Below, in pieces: positions 51,087 through 59,586 of a stretch of 64,000 nucleotides of DNA (the stretch's first letter is position 1; each line of letters starts with the position of its first letter). The stretch lies in NCBI GenBank assembly GCA_020073385.1, contig JAIQFH010000019.1:42887-106886 (forward strand). Direction: 5' to 3'. The DNA comes from Terriglobia bacterium (GTDB lineage: Bacteria; Acidobacteriota; Terriglobia; Terriglobales; Acidobacteriaceae). The notes beneath the pieces are model-generated. The model searched no databases, was not told the DNA's origin, and worked only from the letters and a program-made list of their open reading frames with translations. A program made the position numbers and the translations under genes.

Positions 51087-53330
51087 ATGAAAAGCCAGCT
51101 CGAAGCTCAGAGCCCAGCTCGGAGCCAAAAACGTCAGGAGCCGATAGCAATCATGCGCAAGCCGATTAAGTACGTTGAGAAGGTCGCAGTCGCCGCCGCT
51201 AAGGCCACGTGGGTTGTGTTCGATCGTGTGAACCGCATCAACCCGAACCCGTCGCCTAAGCCCAAGTGGTCCGACAAGCCGCTGCTCAAGTCGTACGAGA
51301 AGACCAAGCCACCCCTCGGCTGGCCCCGCAGCACGGACTCTCTCTGCCCCAAGTGTGTTCCGGAAATCCGCCAGCAAATTCTCGATGGACACCTACCGCA
51401 TGAAGTCCTGATGAACGAGAAGGTCGGCGAGATCAAGGCGCAGATCATCGAGCGCGACGGCAAGATCCTGATGGTCAAGGATTGCCCCAAGCACGGCCAC
51501 TTCGAAGACGTGATGTCGATTGACACCGAATTCTCGAAGCACCTCGAAGACGTTTTTCCCGGCCGCGACATCGTGGCGCACAACGACGAGCACCTGCATC
51601 ACCACGGATCGTCCACGGTAAAATATGGTCGCGGATCTGTGCTCACCATCGACCTGACCAACCGCTGCAACATGATGTGCGATCCGTGCTTCATGGACGC
51701 GAACCAGGTCGGGTTCGTCCACGAACTGACGTGGGAAGAAATCAAGACGATGCTCGACAACGCCATTACTATCAAGCCGCGCCGCCAGATGTCGGTGCAG
51801 TTCTCCGGTGGCGAGCCGACGTTGTCGCCCTACTTCCTTGACGCAGTCCGGTATGCCCGCAAAGTCGGATACAACTCGGTGCAGGCCGCGACGAACGGTA
51901 TCGAATTCGCGAAGAGCTTTGAATTTGCGCAGCAGGCAGTTGAAGCCGGCATGCGCTACGCCTACCTGCAGTTTGACGGCATCGGCAACGCGGCCAACGC
52001 GCACCGCATGGTGGGCAACCTGTTCGACGTGAAGCTGAAGGCGATCGAGAACCTGCACAAGGCCGGATGCGAAATCGTTCCCGTCATCACGATCGTGAAC
52101 GGCATCAATAACGAGCAGGTCGGACGCATCATCAAGTTCGCGCTCGACAATCCCAAAACGATCAGCTTCCTGTCGTTCCAGCCGGTTAGCTTTACAGGCC
52201 GCGATGAAGCGGTAACTGACGAGCGACGTCAAGCGCAGCGCTACACGTTGAGCCATCTCGCGCACGACGTAAAGAATCAGACCGGGCTCGGTGAGCCCGC
52301 CCGCGACTGGTTCCCCATCAGCTTCATGGGAACGTTCAGCGATTGGGCCGACCTGATGCACGCGCAGGACGCGAACAACGACTGGGGACAACTCTCCTGC
52401 GGATGTCATCCGAATTGCGGAACTGGCATGGCCGTGATGATCGATAAAGAGACGAAGGAAGCTGTGCCGGTCACGGCTTTCCTGCATGGCGACCAGCTTG
52501 CGAAAGACATCGCGAAAGTCAACGATGCATCGCGTGGAAAATTCTGGACGGGTGTTGGAATGGCGCTGTGCCTGATGAAGAACTACGATCCGTACCAGTC
52601 TCCGACGCACTTCAAGTTGATGGACCTTTTGAAGAAGTTCGATAAGAACTATCACGTAACCGGAAAAGACTACGGAAAGGTCGGTCCAGATCGCACCATC
52701 GACGACGTGATGAAGCGCCGCACGGGCGATCGCTGGAACTTCCTGTTCATCGCCGGCATGTGGTTCCAGGATCTGTTCAACTACGACTTCCGGCGGACCG
52801 AGCAGTGCATTATTCCCTACGCGACGCAGGAGGGCGAGATTTCCTTCTGCGCCTACAACACCGGCGTGGGATGGCGGAACATCATCGAGAAGATGCACAT
52901 GACGGCCACGCTTACAAAGTGGTACGAAGAGCACGGACGTCATGAGATTTTCGCGGGCGGCAAGAAAGTGAAGATGGATAAGCAGGAGACCGCCACCGAA
53001 TATCTAAAGCTGCGCGAAGATCTGGTTACCAACGAACTGCAGCACGATCTGGATAAGCTGGGTATCGCCAAGACTGCGCGCGAGGAAAAGACACGGGCGC
53101 GGGATGCGAAGCAGAAGGAAGCCGAGGCGCGCGGTCCGCAGAAGAACGATGAAGCCTACAACGCGCGCATGGCGTCCCTGTATCGCGAGGTGGTTCTGAA
53201 AGAGAAGCCGGTGCAATCGCAGGATGGCTTCATCCCGCTGGGCGCGCTGGCCAAGCCGAACGGAAACGGCAACGGTAATGGCGCACATACACCGAAGCCA
53301 GAAATTGCGGAGCCGGTGGCAGGCGATTAA
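51087..53330 (+). CDS. Radical SAM enzyme, Tes/MSS-like (MJ0619 type)
   Basis: 747 residues from 51087; ATG 51153 (MRKPIKYVEK) with CAGGAG 12 bases upstream is equally plausible. An N-terminal zinc-like pair (SLCPKC ... VKDCPKHG, about 85-145) precedes the radical SAM core with CNMMCDPC (CxxxCxxC) at about 200, SGGEPTLSPY and LQFDG. A further cysteine patch (CGCHPNCG) lies near 435-443, which may bind an auxiliary cluster. This layout is that of archaeal MJ0619/Tes tetraether synthase and of bacterial membrane-spanning lipid synthases (MSS), which join fatty-acid tails; Acidobacteriota make iso-diabolic acid. The C-terminal 100 residues are charged and Asn/Gly-rich. Confidence 0.8.
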   Translation: MKSQLEAQSPARSQKRQEPIAIMRKPIKYVEKVAVAAAKATWVVFDRVNRINPNPSPKPKWSDKPLLKSYEKTKPPLGWPRSTDSLCPKCVPEIRQQILDGHLPHEVLMNEKVGEIKAQIIERDGKILMVKDCPKHGHFEDVMSIDTEFSKHLEDVFPGRDIVAHNDEHLHHHGSSTVKYGRGSVLTIDLTNRCNMMCDPCFMDANQVGFVHELTWEEIKTMLDNAITIKPRRQMSVQFSGGEPTLSPYFLDAVRYARKVGYNSVQAATNGIEFAKSFEFAQQAVEAGMRYAYLQFDGIGNAANAHRMVGNLFDVKLKAIENLHKAGCEIVPVITIVNGINNEQVGRIIKFALDNPKTISFLSFQPVSFTGRDEAVTDERRQAQRYTLSHLAHDVKNQTGLGEPARDWFPISFMGTFSDWADLMHAQDANNDWGQLSCGCHPNCGTGMAVMIDKETKEAVPVTAFLHGDQLAKDIAKVNDASRGKFWTGVGMALCLMKNYDPYQSPTHFKLMDLLKKFDKNYHVTGKDYGKVGPDRTIDDVMKRRTGDRWNFLFIAGMWFQDLFNYDFRRTEQCIIPYATQEGEISFCAYNTGVGWRNIIEKMHMTATLTKWYEEHGRHEIFAGGKKVKMDKQETATEYLKLREDLVTNELQHDLDKLGIAKTAREEKTRARDAKQKEAEARGPQKNDEAYNARMASLYREVVLKEKPVQSQDGFIPLGALAKPNGNGNGNGAHTPKPEIAEPVAGD

Positions 53331-53353
53331 GCCAGCTCACAGCTACTAGCAAG

Positions 53354-53380
53354 AAGGCCGCCTGCGGGCGGCCTTTCTTA
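53354..53380 (+). terminator. Terminator after the radical SAM gene
   Basis: AAGGCCGCC-TGCG-GGCGGCCTT followed by TCTTATT. It may also end the convergent kinase transcript. Confidence 0.8.
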
Positions 53381-53399
53381 TTACGATTCTTATGCTGCG

Positions 53400-54659
53400 C
53401 TACTGGCTGACACTCACCGCGTTCGATGACGAGGACCGGATCGATTCCAGCAAGGGAAGGATTACGTGGACGGTCGTCCCAGTGCCGGTGGAGTGAACCT
53501 CAAGACGGCCGCCTAACTGGCGCACGCGTTCCCGCATACCTGCGATGCCTACGCCCGCGTTGGCACCCGACATAACGAGGCAGCGAAGCCGGCTCTCGTC
53601 GATACCCTTACCGTTATCTCCAATCTCGAGTTGGAGCTGTTCGGCATCCCGTTCAAGCCGGACCCACGCGGCTGAAGCCTCGGAATGGCGATGAACGTTG
53701 GTGAGACTCTCCTGCAGAATGCGAAAAAGCACAAGTTCACAATCTCGGGAAAGCCTTTCCAGATTCGTCGGAATCTCGCACCGTATTTCAATGCCGCTCC
53801 GGCGGGCAAAACCTTCGGTGAACCAGCGGGCGGCTGACGCTATGCCGGCTTCATCCAGCAATGGCGGATGAAGCAGGTACGAAGTCGTGCGAACTTCCTG
53901 CAGCGCCGCATCGGCTAGCGCGTTCAGGTCATCGATCAGGACTTGTAGCTCCGGACGAGGCTTTTCGATCTGACGGATCAGCGCAATTGACATCTTCATC
54001 GCGGCGAGAGTCTGACCGGCCGTGTCGTGCAATTCCCGCGCGATGTGCCTTCGCTCGTCGTCCTGAACGCTCATGAGACGGAGCGATAAGCGACGAAGTT
54101 CTTCCTCTGTGCGTTCGCGAACACTGATTTCGGCTTGAAGATGCTCCAGGGCCTCAAACAATTCGTGGGTGCGCTCCTGTACACGTTGTTCCAGTTGATC
54201 ATGCGCAGCGCGCAAATCCCTTTGGGCTTGCTGCCGCTCACGAATCTCAGCAGTGAGGGTAACGATGGTTTGATTCAATCGCAATTGCTTGTTGCGATTG
54301 GCCTCTCCAAGCGCCACCAGAACGGTACTCACTAAGAAGAAGCCCACAACGCCGTGAATTTCAGCGGGGCGCGTCGGCAAGAGAGAGTGGCGCGGATCGA
54401 CGAACCAGTAGAAGATCCCCACGAATCCCAGAAGGGCTGTCAGCGTTGCCGGGGCATATCCGCACACCAGTGCGCAGTAAGCAACCGCCATAAAAACCGT
54501 GACGTAGAAAGCTACGTGGCCCAGGACTGGATCCAACACCCAGCGAAGGATAATGGCAAGAACTCCCGCCAGCGTGGCAACTGTAAAACGCTGTGCAAGA
54601 TTTTCATCGGAAAGCGGACTCAGAAAGGTCCTGATGCCTCTGCGAAAAGCTCCTGCCAT
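53400..54659 (-). CDS. NarX/DesK-type sensor histidine kinase
   Basis: 419 residues. DUF4118-like membrane domain with four helices (FTVATLAGVLAIILRWVL; HVAFYVTVFMAVAYCALVCG; PATLTALLGFVGIFYWFV; VGFFLVSTVLVALGE), a long coiled coil (about 125-200), HisKA_3 with RRHIARELHDTAGQTLAAM and HATPase_c EIGDNGKGIDESRL. The cognate response regulator is not adjacent. It resembles, in its membrane part, the KdpD-type kinase at 23505 but has the other kinase type. Confidence 0.88.
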   Translation of the reverse strand: MAGAFRRGIRTFLSPLSDENLAQRFTVATLAGVLAIILRWVLDPVLGHVAFYVTVFMAVAYCALVCGYAPATLTALLGFVGIFYWFVDPRHSLLPTRPAEIHGVVGFFLVSTVLVALGEANRNKQLRLNQTIVTLTAEIRERQQAQRDLRAAHDQLEQRVQERTHELFEALEHLQAEISVRERTEEELRRLSLRLMSVQDDERRHIARELHDTAGQTLAAMKMSIALIRQIEKPRPELQVLIDDLNALADAALQEVRTTSYLLHPPLLDEAGIASAARWFTEGFARRSGIEIRCEIPTNLERLSRDCELVLFRILQESLTNVHRHSEASAAWVRLERDAEQLQLEIGDNGKGIDESRLRCLVMSGANAGVGIAGMRERVRQLGGRLEVHSTGTGTTVHVILPLLESIRSSSSNAVSVSQ

Positions 54660-54892
54660 AAAGCCTCACTACGAAAGTATTGTGACGGGTACCCTTCCGA
54701 ACGAGCGTGAAAAGGCAGTATTCAGTTGCCGATCAGGAAATGCGATCTTCTATGCCAGATGCTGAGAGGGAGTAGAAAGTTGCACCCAAAAGCATTGCTT
54801 ATGTGACCGGCTCATCTGACGTTCGCTTGCGGCCGACAGCAGAAATGTTCCGTCAGGGGAGGCTGCGAGAAAGCACGGAAACTACAGATTGC
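54660..54892. other. Gap upstream of the kinase
   Basis: 233 bp without a recognisable gene or site. Confidence 0.3.
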
Positions 54893-54920
54893 GATGAAAT
54901 CTATAGTCTCGTCGGCGCGC
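54893..54920 (+). repeat. 28-bp repeat also found at 56325-56352
   Basis: GATGAAATCTATAGTCTC followed by RTCGGCGCGC; identical but one base to the tail of repeat A of the RAYT region. Confidence 0.7.
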
Positions 54921-54932
54921 GTCCGCTGCGAC

Positions 54933-54974
54933 CAAGCGGAGGATCTCGTTGCGTGTGGATACCGAAGTGGTCGA
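54933..54974 (+). pseudogene. brnA antitoxin fragment (copy 1)
   Basis: About 42 bases identical but one base to copy 2 at 55892-55934: reads KRRISLRVDTEVV, then sequence diverges into DFRDTRD with no further BrnA likeness. BrnA is an RHH antitoxin of the BrnTA type. It lies between the repeat at 54893 and hcp. Confidence 0.6.
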
Positions 54975-55123
54975 CTTCCGCGACACGCGGGACGTGCCCC
55001 GATATTCTCGATTACTACGTTCCCGAAGAACGCCCGGTCTGTGTTCCCGCGTTCTTCCAGGTTTCCGGTAGAGAGTCCTCAGTTGCCCACGCCACGAACA
55101 TCGTGTTGTGTGGGCCGTCCACT

Positions 55124-55573
55124 TCACGGTTGCGCCTGGGTAAACAATAGCTTATGCAGCACCTCGAGACCCTCCGTCGTGGTATCGGAGGTGAAGTGCC
55201 TGGTCACCATCTTTCCGAAGTTCAGTGTGAAGTTCTCGAAACTCCGAGATTCTTTGCTACTCGAGACGTTAAATGCGGTGATCACTGCGTCAGACAACTC
55301 AAACCTCAAGAAGATATCCCCGTCATTGTCTACGAAATCAACTGTCGCCGGTTGCGGCTGTCCTCCTCCCGCCGCTATTCTGAAGAGTGCCGCGCTTGAA
55401 GAATCAGTTTGCTTGGTGAATGTCATATCGTGGACTGTGGGTGCTTCCCCAGACGTTCCGGATCGCTGTACCCTCGGAACTCCAAAATTCGCGGAATCCA
55501 CCTCGATCCAACCCACATGCCCCTTGGCCTTGCTGTCACCCTGTACGGTCCCCAGTTTCAAATAGATCGGCAT
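55124..55573 (-). CDS. hcp: Orphan Hcp (type VI secretion tube protein)
   Basis: 149 residues from ATG 55573 with AGGAG ten bases upstream; a longer frame lacks one. Hcp/EvpC signature: MPIYLKLGTVQGDSKAKGHV then GWIEVDSANFGV, a central FTKQTDSSSAALFRIAAGGG, and a C-terminal VIT/FNV ... FENFTLNFGKMVTRH, as in the beta-barrel of Hcp1. No VgrG, TssB/C, ClpV or other T6SS genes are in the window. It could serve an effector-carrier or eCIS-like role, or be a remnant. It is flanked by two brnA fragments. Confidence 0.75.
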   Translation of the reverse strand: MPIYLKLGTVQGDSKAKGHVGWIEVDSANFGVPRVQRSGTSGEAPTVHDMTFTKQTDSSSAALFRIAAGGGQPQPATVDFVDNDGDIFLRFELSDAVITAFNVSSSKESRSFENFTLNFGKMVTRHFTSDTTTEGLEVLHKLLFTQAQP

Positions 55574-55878
55574 ATTCGTGCTCTCCTGACGTTCTTCTAA
55601 ACGACCGTTCCCCACCTATCGGTCCGGGCCTCCTCCGGGGGATTTGAGGCCCTACTGATGTTCTCAGCACAGAAATCCGGCGAATCTTATCACGGATCAC
55701 GGGTCGGAGGGTTGCTCTGCTTTGCGAGGCAAAACCGGGACATCCATGATAAGTACGCGTCAAGGGAAAGCGGCGATTTCCCTTCGCTCAGGAACTCCAA
55801 AGCGCTCGATAGAAAGGATTGAATTGTTGAGGACGACCTGTTGTTTTTGGCGGAGGAAGAGGGGGCGCAGAGGAGCGC

Positions 55879-56032
55879 TGGAACCGCCCACGCAAGCGGA
55901 GGATCTCGTTGCGCGTGGATACCGAAGTGGTCGAGTGGCTCAAGGCCAAAGGTCCGGGTTCACCAGACGCGAATCAACCGGATATTGAGAAGAGTCATGA
56001 GTGAGGGTAAGAAGCGGACGGGGGAGAGATAG
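55879..56032 (+). pseudogene. brnA: brnA-type antitoxin with a +1 frameshift
   Basis: The first frame reads RWNRPRKRRISLRVDTEVVE followed by WLKAKGPG and the next frame reads HQTRINRILRRVMSEGKK, ending TAG at 56032. In BrnA the pattern is GPGYQTRIN, so one extra base (C at 55961, in ggttcac) shifts the frame. No BrnT toxin gene precedes. The product, if made, would lack the C-terminal half. Confidence 0.6.
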
Positions 56033-56069
56033 GGGATCGACTCCCCACGGTCGGGACGTGCAAGGGCTG

Positions 56070-56345
56070 GCGCCCGGCTTTTGATTTTGTCGACACAACC
56101 AAGACCGTGGGCCCCGCTCTTCGGGTTTTTCGAAGGGCGGGTACCACGAGCGCCGACAGCAAAGGACTATGCATCACACCCTCACGACACTCGATCCCGA
56201 AACGAAGTCTCTCTCCATCCCACATTCACTTGCACCACCCCCGCTTCTCCGAACTGATAGTGCCGATAACTGCTCCACTGCCATTGCTCTGGCGACTCCA
56301 CCAGCCCGCGTTTCACCGGATCGTGATGAAATCTATAGTCTCATC
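56070..56345. repeat. RAYT repeat copy A (remnant)
   Basis: Shares with copies B and C the sequences GTCGACACAA, CGAAGGGCGGGTACCACGAG, GATAGTGCCGATAACTGCTC and CTTGCACCA. It includes a 3'-terminal fragment of the transposase gene and the 28-bp end also found at 54893. Confidence 0.8.
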
Positions 56346-56406
56346 GGCGCGCCCTGCGAAACGTAAGGTGAGTTGTCATCCAAGGTGAGTTGTCATCCTG
56401 AGGCGG

Positions 56407-56680
56407 GATGGCCCGGCCTTTGATCTCGTCGACACAAGCAAGACTGTGGGTGCCCCGCTCTTCGCGCTTTTCGAAGGGCGGGTACCACGAGCGCCGACAG
56501 CAAGAGATGTGCGTCACACCCTCAAGCCACTCGACCCCGAAACAAAATTTTTCCCCATCCCACATTCACTTGCACCAAACCCGCTTCTCCCAACAGATAG
56601 TGCCGATAACTGCTCCACCGCCACTGCTCTGGTGATTCCACCAGCCCACGTTTCACCGGATTGCGATGCATGTAGCGCAG
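56407..56680. repeat. RAYT repeat copy B (joined to the intact gene)
   Basis: The copy that continues into the full RAYT gene; about 80-85% identical by eye to A and C. It carries the gene's C-terminal codons and 115 bases after its stop. Confidence 0.8.
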
Positions 56681-57073
56681 CTTCTCCACCCTCTTCTTCG
56701 CTGTCCAAACATTGAAATCATAGAAACGCGCTTGCCAGAACGCCCTCTGCCCTTCTTCGCCAAATAACTCGCGCTGCCGCCTATCACGGCGTCTTCTCCT
56801 TGGCAGCAACGATCGCGCGGAACGCTGCTTCAGTACCTGCATCACCGTCGAAGGGCTTCCGACCTCCGGTTCGGTGATCAGCACATGCATATGTTCCGGC
56901 ATCACGACATAGCCGACCACGACAAAACGGTAGCGCCTACGCGTCTGTTCGAGAATCACGAGGAAGCGATCACGAGCCCTCGCGGAACGGAGAAAAGGCA
57001 ATCGCCGATAGCACGAGCAGGTGATAAGGTGCAGATGGTGCGCGCCATAGGTACGATGCAAGCCGCTGGGCAT
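56522..57073 (-). CDS. REP-associated tyrosine transposase (RAYT, Y1_Tnp)
   Basis: 183 residues from ATG 57073; the frame to 57166 adds unlikely residues. HUH single-strand transposase: GAHHLHLITCSCYRRLPFL, RRYRFVVVGYVVMPEHMHV (HMH), and WQARFYDFNVWTAKKRVEKL with the likely catalytic Tyr, then YMHRNPVKRGLVESPEQWRW. RAYT proteins move REP-type hairpins. The gene is flanked by related ~250-bp repeats on both sides; copies A and C are degenerate ends of the same element. Confidence 0.9.
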   Translation of the reverse strand: MPSGLHRTYGAHHLHLITCSCYRRLPFLRSARARDRFLVILEQTRRRYRFVVVGYVVMPEHMHVLITEPEVGSPSTVMQVLKQRSARSLLPRRRRRDRRQRELFGEEGQRAFWQARFYDFNVWTAKKRVEKLRYMHRNPVKRGLVESPEQWRWSSYRHYLLGEAGLVQVNVGWGKILFRGRVA

Positions 57074-57174
57074 AGACAGCCCCCATGGTATCGGCAGCAT
57101 CGTACCCGCCCTTGCAAAAATCGCAAGGACGGGGCACCCACAGTTTCGAAACGGGAAGAAGAACAAGTCTGAGG

Positions 57175-57420
57175 GGGTGGCCCGCGCTTTGAGCTCGTTG
57201 ACACAACTAAGACTGTGGGTGCCCCGCTCTTCGCGCTTTTCGAAGGGCGGGTACCACGAGCGCCGACACCAAGAGATTTTGCTTCACCCTCACGCCACCC
57301 GATCCCAAAATGAAATCTCTCCCCATCCCGCATTTACTTGCGCCAACCCTGCTTCTCACCACAGATAGTGCCGATAACTGCTCCACCGCCACTGCTCTGG
57401 CGATTCCACCCGCCCCCTTT
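57175..57420. repeat. RAYT repeat copy C (remnant)
   Basis: Same order of motifs as A and B; stops at the point where B enters the transposase body, followed by unrelated TTTTATTTATCC. Confidence 0.8.
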
Positions 57421-57531
57421 TATTTATCCGCAAAAAAGAAACGTCCGGCTTTTCCGCATCACTATTAGCCAGGAATTAAGGTGCCGGGGCTGCGCAGATG
57501 GTCTGCGGGCTGCCGATGCGTGGGGGCGTAT

Positions 57532-58077
57532 ATGTACATCACAGTGTTCGATCTGCTGGGGAAGCGATGTCCGAGGTGGAGCAACATCTCGCCGGCCAAC
57601 CGGGCCGTGATTGTTGGTCCGCTGATCGTTGCCGTTTTGCTATTGCTCGGAGGGACGGCGATTGCGACGAAATATCATTACATGCCGCTGATGGCCCTAG
57701 GGCTTTTCTCTGGAGCGGTCGTTGCCAAAGTCCTGGGCAAGTTCCTGGCGCCGCAGATCCAGTCGCATTTGACCGTGTTTCTGGGCGGCATCACAACCGG
57801 GAACATCGGGTCCAGCGGCGCGGGCTTGCACAAATTAATCACCGGAGTCGCCGATCAGATCAACAAATTGGTAGCGCTGATTCCCGCCAGTGCCGGGGAT
57901 ATCAGTGCAGCAACCACGCTAGCCTTATGGATTGCGCTGTTAACCGCGCTGGTGATTCTCGGGGCGAATGCTTATTACGCGAACCAACAGTCCAGCCCGG
58001 TGGGGAATCGCGTGGAGAGATTCGCCGCAGGTCCGGCGGTTCCGAGCGCGATGGGGCAAAGTGCGGTGCAGGGTTAG
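57532..58077 (+). CDS. Small membrane protein of unknown function
   Basis: 181 residues from ATG 57532 (a GTG at 57481 would add 17). Transmembrane helices: VIVGPLIVAVLLLLGGTAIA, MPLMALGLFSGAVVAKVLGK and LALWIALLTALVILGANAYY, with a Gly-rich stretch GGITTGNIGSSGAGLH between them. No family is recognised. It ends in a 34-residue polar tail. Upstream lies repeat C, which may supply its promoter. Confidence 0.6.
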   Translation: MYITVFDLLGKRCPRWSNISPANRAVIVGPLIVAVLLLLGGTAIATKYHYMPLMALGLFSGAVVAKVLGKFLAPQIQSHLTVFLGGITTGNIGSSGAGLHKLITGVADQINKLVALIPASAGDISAATTLALWIALLTALVILGANAYYANQQSSPVGNRVERFAAGPAVPSAMGQSAVQG

Positions 58078-58366
58078 AACCCAACCATGACCGGTTCGGG
58101 CTCGAAGAAACTTGGGGACGGAAGCTTGGGGCAGCCAGGACGTCCGCCCTTTTTTGCTAAGCCGGCTTGTGACAGAAATCACGGCCCCATGTAATCTCCG
58201 CTCCTGCGCTCCACAATCAACAAAGCAGATCCTAACCAAGGCGAAAGCGTGTAAGCAGAAATCGGTCGACAAGAGCTAACTCTTTGCGGCTCAAGATTTT
58301 GCTCATAAACTATTGAGCCCCATAGATTATTTCGAGATTCCCGGCAAATGGTACAAATATACTTGA

Positions 58367-58384
58367 CGCACATGTTGCTTTGCG
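58367..58384 (+). repeat. 18-bp copy of the IS1595 promoter segment
   Basis: ATATACTTGACGCACATG; the same sequence occurs in reverse at 60482-60499 before the IS1595 transposase. Flanks show weak further similarity. Confidence 0.6.
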
Positions 58385-58410
58385 TCATAGTGTGCCTTGC
58401 CGTGACAGGG

Positions 58411-59217
58411 CTAGTCGGTTTGGGGTTCGGTGAATTTCTCCCAATCCGGCAGGGCTTCGAACTTGGGGAGAAGTACTCCGCCATTGCAGATACTCAGGTA
58501 AGTTTGTTTGGCAATGCTTTGGTAGACGGTATGGACGCACATGGTCCAATGCTGCGTTGGGGTATTTGGAAACCCGTCGTTGTAGGAGATGCTACCTACG
58601 ACCATTACCATTTGTCGAGCATCTTTCACTTTCTGGGGATCCATTCGTGGAAGCGGGACTGCGAAAATGGAAGGCAATCTCCCCGCAGCTATGGATTCAA
58701 GGGATTGAATACTGCGGTGCCTCTCTACGAGGTTTTTAAAAGGAATAGGCTCGTGAGATCGCGAGTCGTTGTTGAACGTACCTTCGTACAGAGTTATATC
58801 GACTTGCCCGGAAACTACGTGGCCGGTATTTACAACGGGAATGTTCATGATTTTCTTTTCATAATCAATTTCTGGTGTGCCAAATATGACATAGGCGCGC
58901 TCGGATATATTGAGCGTATCTTTCGCTGTATTCGCTGCGTTGGTAGCGGCGGTGGCTGCATCTCGGTTGGCACAATACATCTTTGCTGTGTAGAACGTAT
59001 ACACGATAAGGACGAAGGCGCCGAGCATTTCTACCCATGGCTTCGTCTTGTCCCACCAATTCTTTTCTGTTTTGCAAGTTACTTCACAATGGGTTTTGGG
59101 TGGCTCAAGTTGAGGCTTTGGTGTAGATGTCAGCGAGATTGGACTATCGGCATGATCTGCTTTTTTGGTGGAGTCCCGGCTAGCTTTTTTAGCCTCTTTG
59201 TCTTGAGTAGATTTCAT
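58411..59217 (-). CDS. Single-pass membrane protein, 'ISERAY' family
   Basis: 268 residues from ATG 59217 with AAGGA six bases upstream. A charged N-terminus, one transmembrane helix (VEMLGAFVLIVYTFYTAKMY), then TKDTLNISERAYVIFGTPEI and IPVVNTGHVVSGQVDITLYE. The 'LNxSERAY' helix-to-beta-sandwich layout is common in uncharacterised proteins of many phyla. The opposite-strand frame (58348-59229) is a shadow. Lower G+C and Thr/Asn/Lys-rich composition differ from neighbours and suggest transfer. Confidence 0.7.
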   Translation of the reverse strand: MKSTQDKEAKKASRDSTKKADHADSPISLTSTPKPQLEPPKTHCEVTCKTEKNWWDKTKPWVEMLGAFVLIVYTFYTAKMYCANRDAATAATNAANTAKDTLNISERAYVIFGTPEIDYEKKIMNIPVVNTGHVVSGQVDITLYEGTFNNDSRSHEPIPFKNLVERHRSIQSLESIAAGRLPSIFAVPLPRMDPQKVKDARQMVMVVGSISYNDGFPNTPTQHWTMCVHTVYQSIAKQTYLSICNGGVLLPKFEALPDWEKFTEPQTD

Positions 59218-59286
59218 TTGATTCCTTGATTTCGGGTGATTACGTTCCTTGCGTCGAATCCCGCTCATAGGAGTAACCTGATTACA

Positions 59287-59586
59287 TGAAACAACCTGAA
59301 TACGTCGAAGGGCCGCAGGCAACGGAGAACTTCGAAAAGATGGCGACGGCCATCTTTCAGGCTCCCAAACCTGGGGGAAGGAAGACGAAGAAGTCTAGCA
59401 AAAAGGCTAAGAAAGTCTGTGACTCAGATCACGACAAGGACGAGAATTAGAACGGTTCTTGGACTTCCGTCCGCGTCCCTGTCGCTTCGTGATGTGGCGA
59501 ATCACTCTTGCCCGTTAGATCGGAGTAAGTTAGGCGACGGCCAGCTAGACCGGACATTGCAGCGGCGAACCGCTCTGCGTCAGTGA
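59287..59586 (+). CDS. Small basic protein, end possibly altered by IS1595
   Basis: MKQPEYVEGPQATENFEKMA continues to APKPGGRKTKKSSKRLRK and stays open to TGA 59586, overlapping the IS1595 3' end on the other strand. The 'YVEGPxAxxxFE' start resembles a widespread small family. The last 40 residues look unnatural (SLSLRDVANHSCPL), so insertion of the IS may have replaced the original end. No obvious ribosome site. Confidence 0.4.

Noticed and set aside
51393..52943. 516-residue frame antisense to the radical SAM gene
   Set aside because: Arises from biased third positions in a GC-rich gene; the residues are basic/His/Val-rich and show no domain.
58348..59229. 293-residue open frame on the plus strand
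   Set aside because: The minus-strand frame has a ribosome site, a membrane helix and family-like motifs; the plus frame is rich in Cys, Phe and Arg without domain likeness, so it is a shadow.
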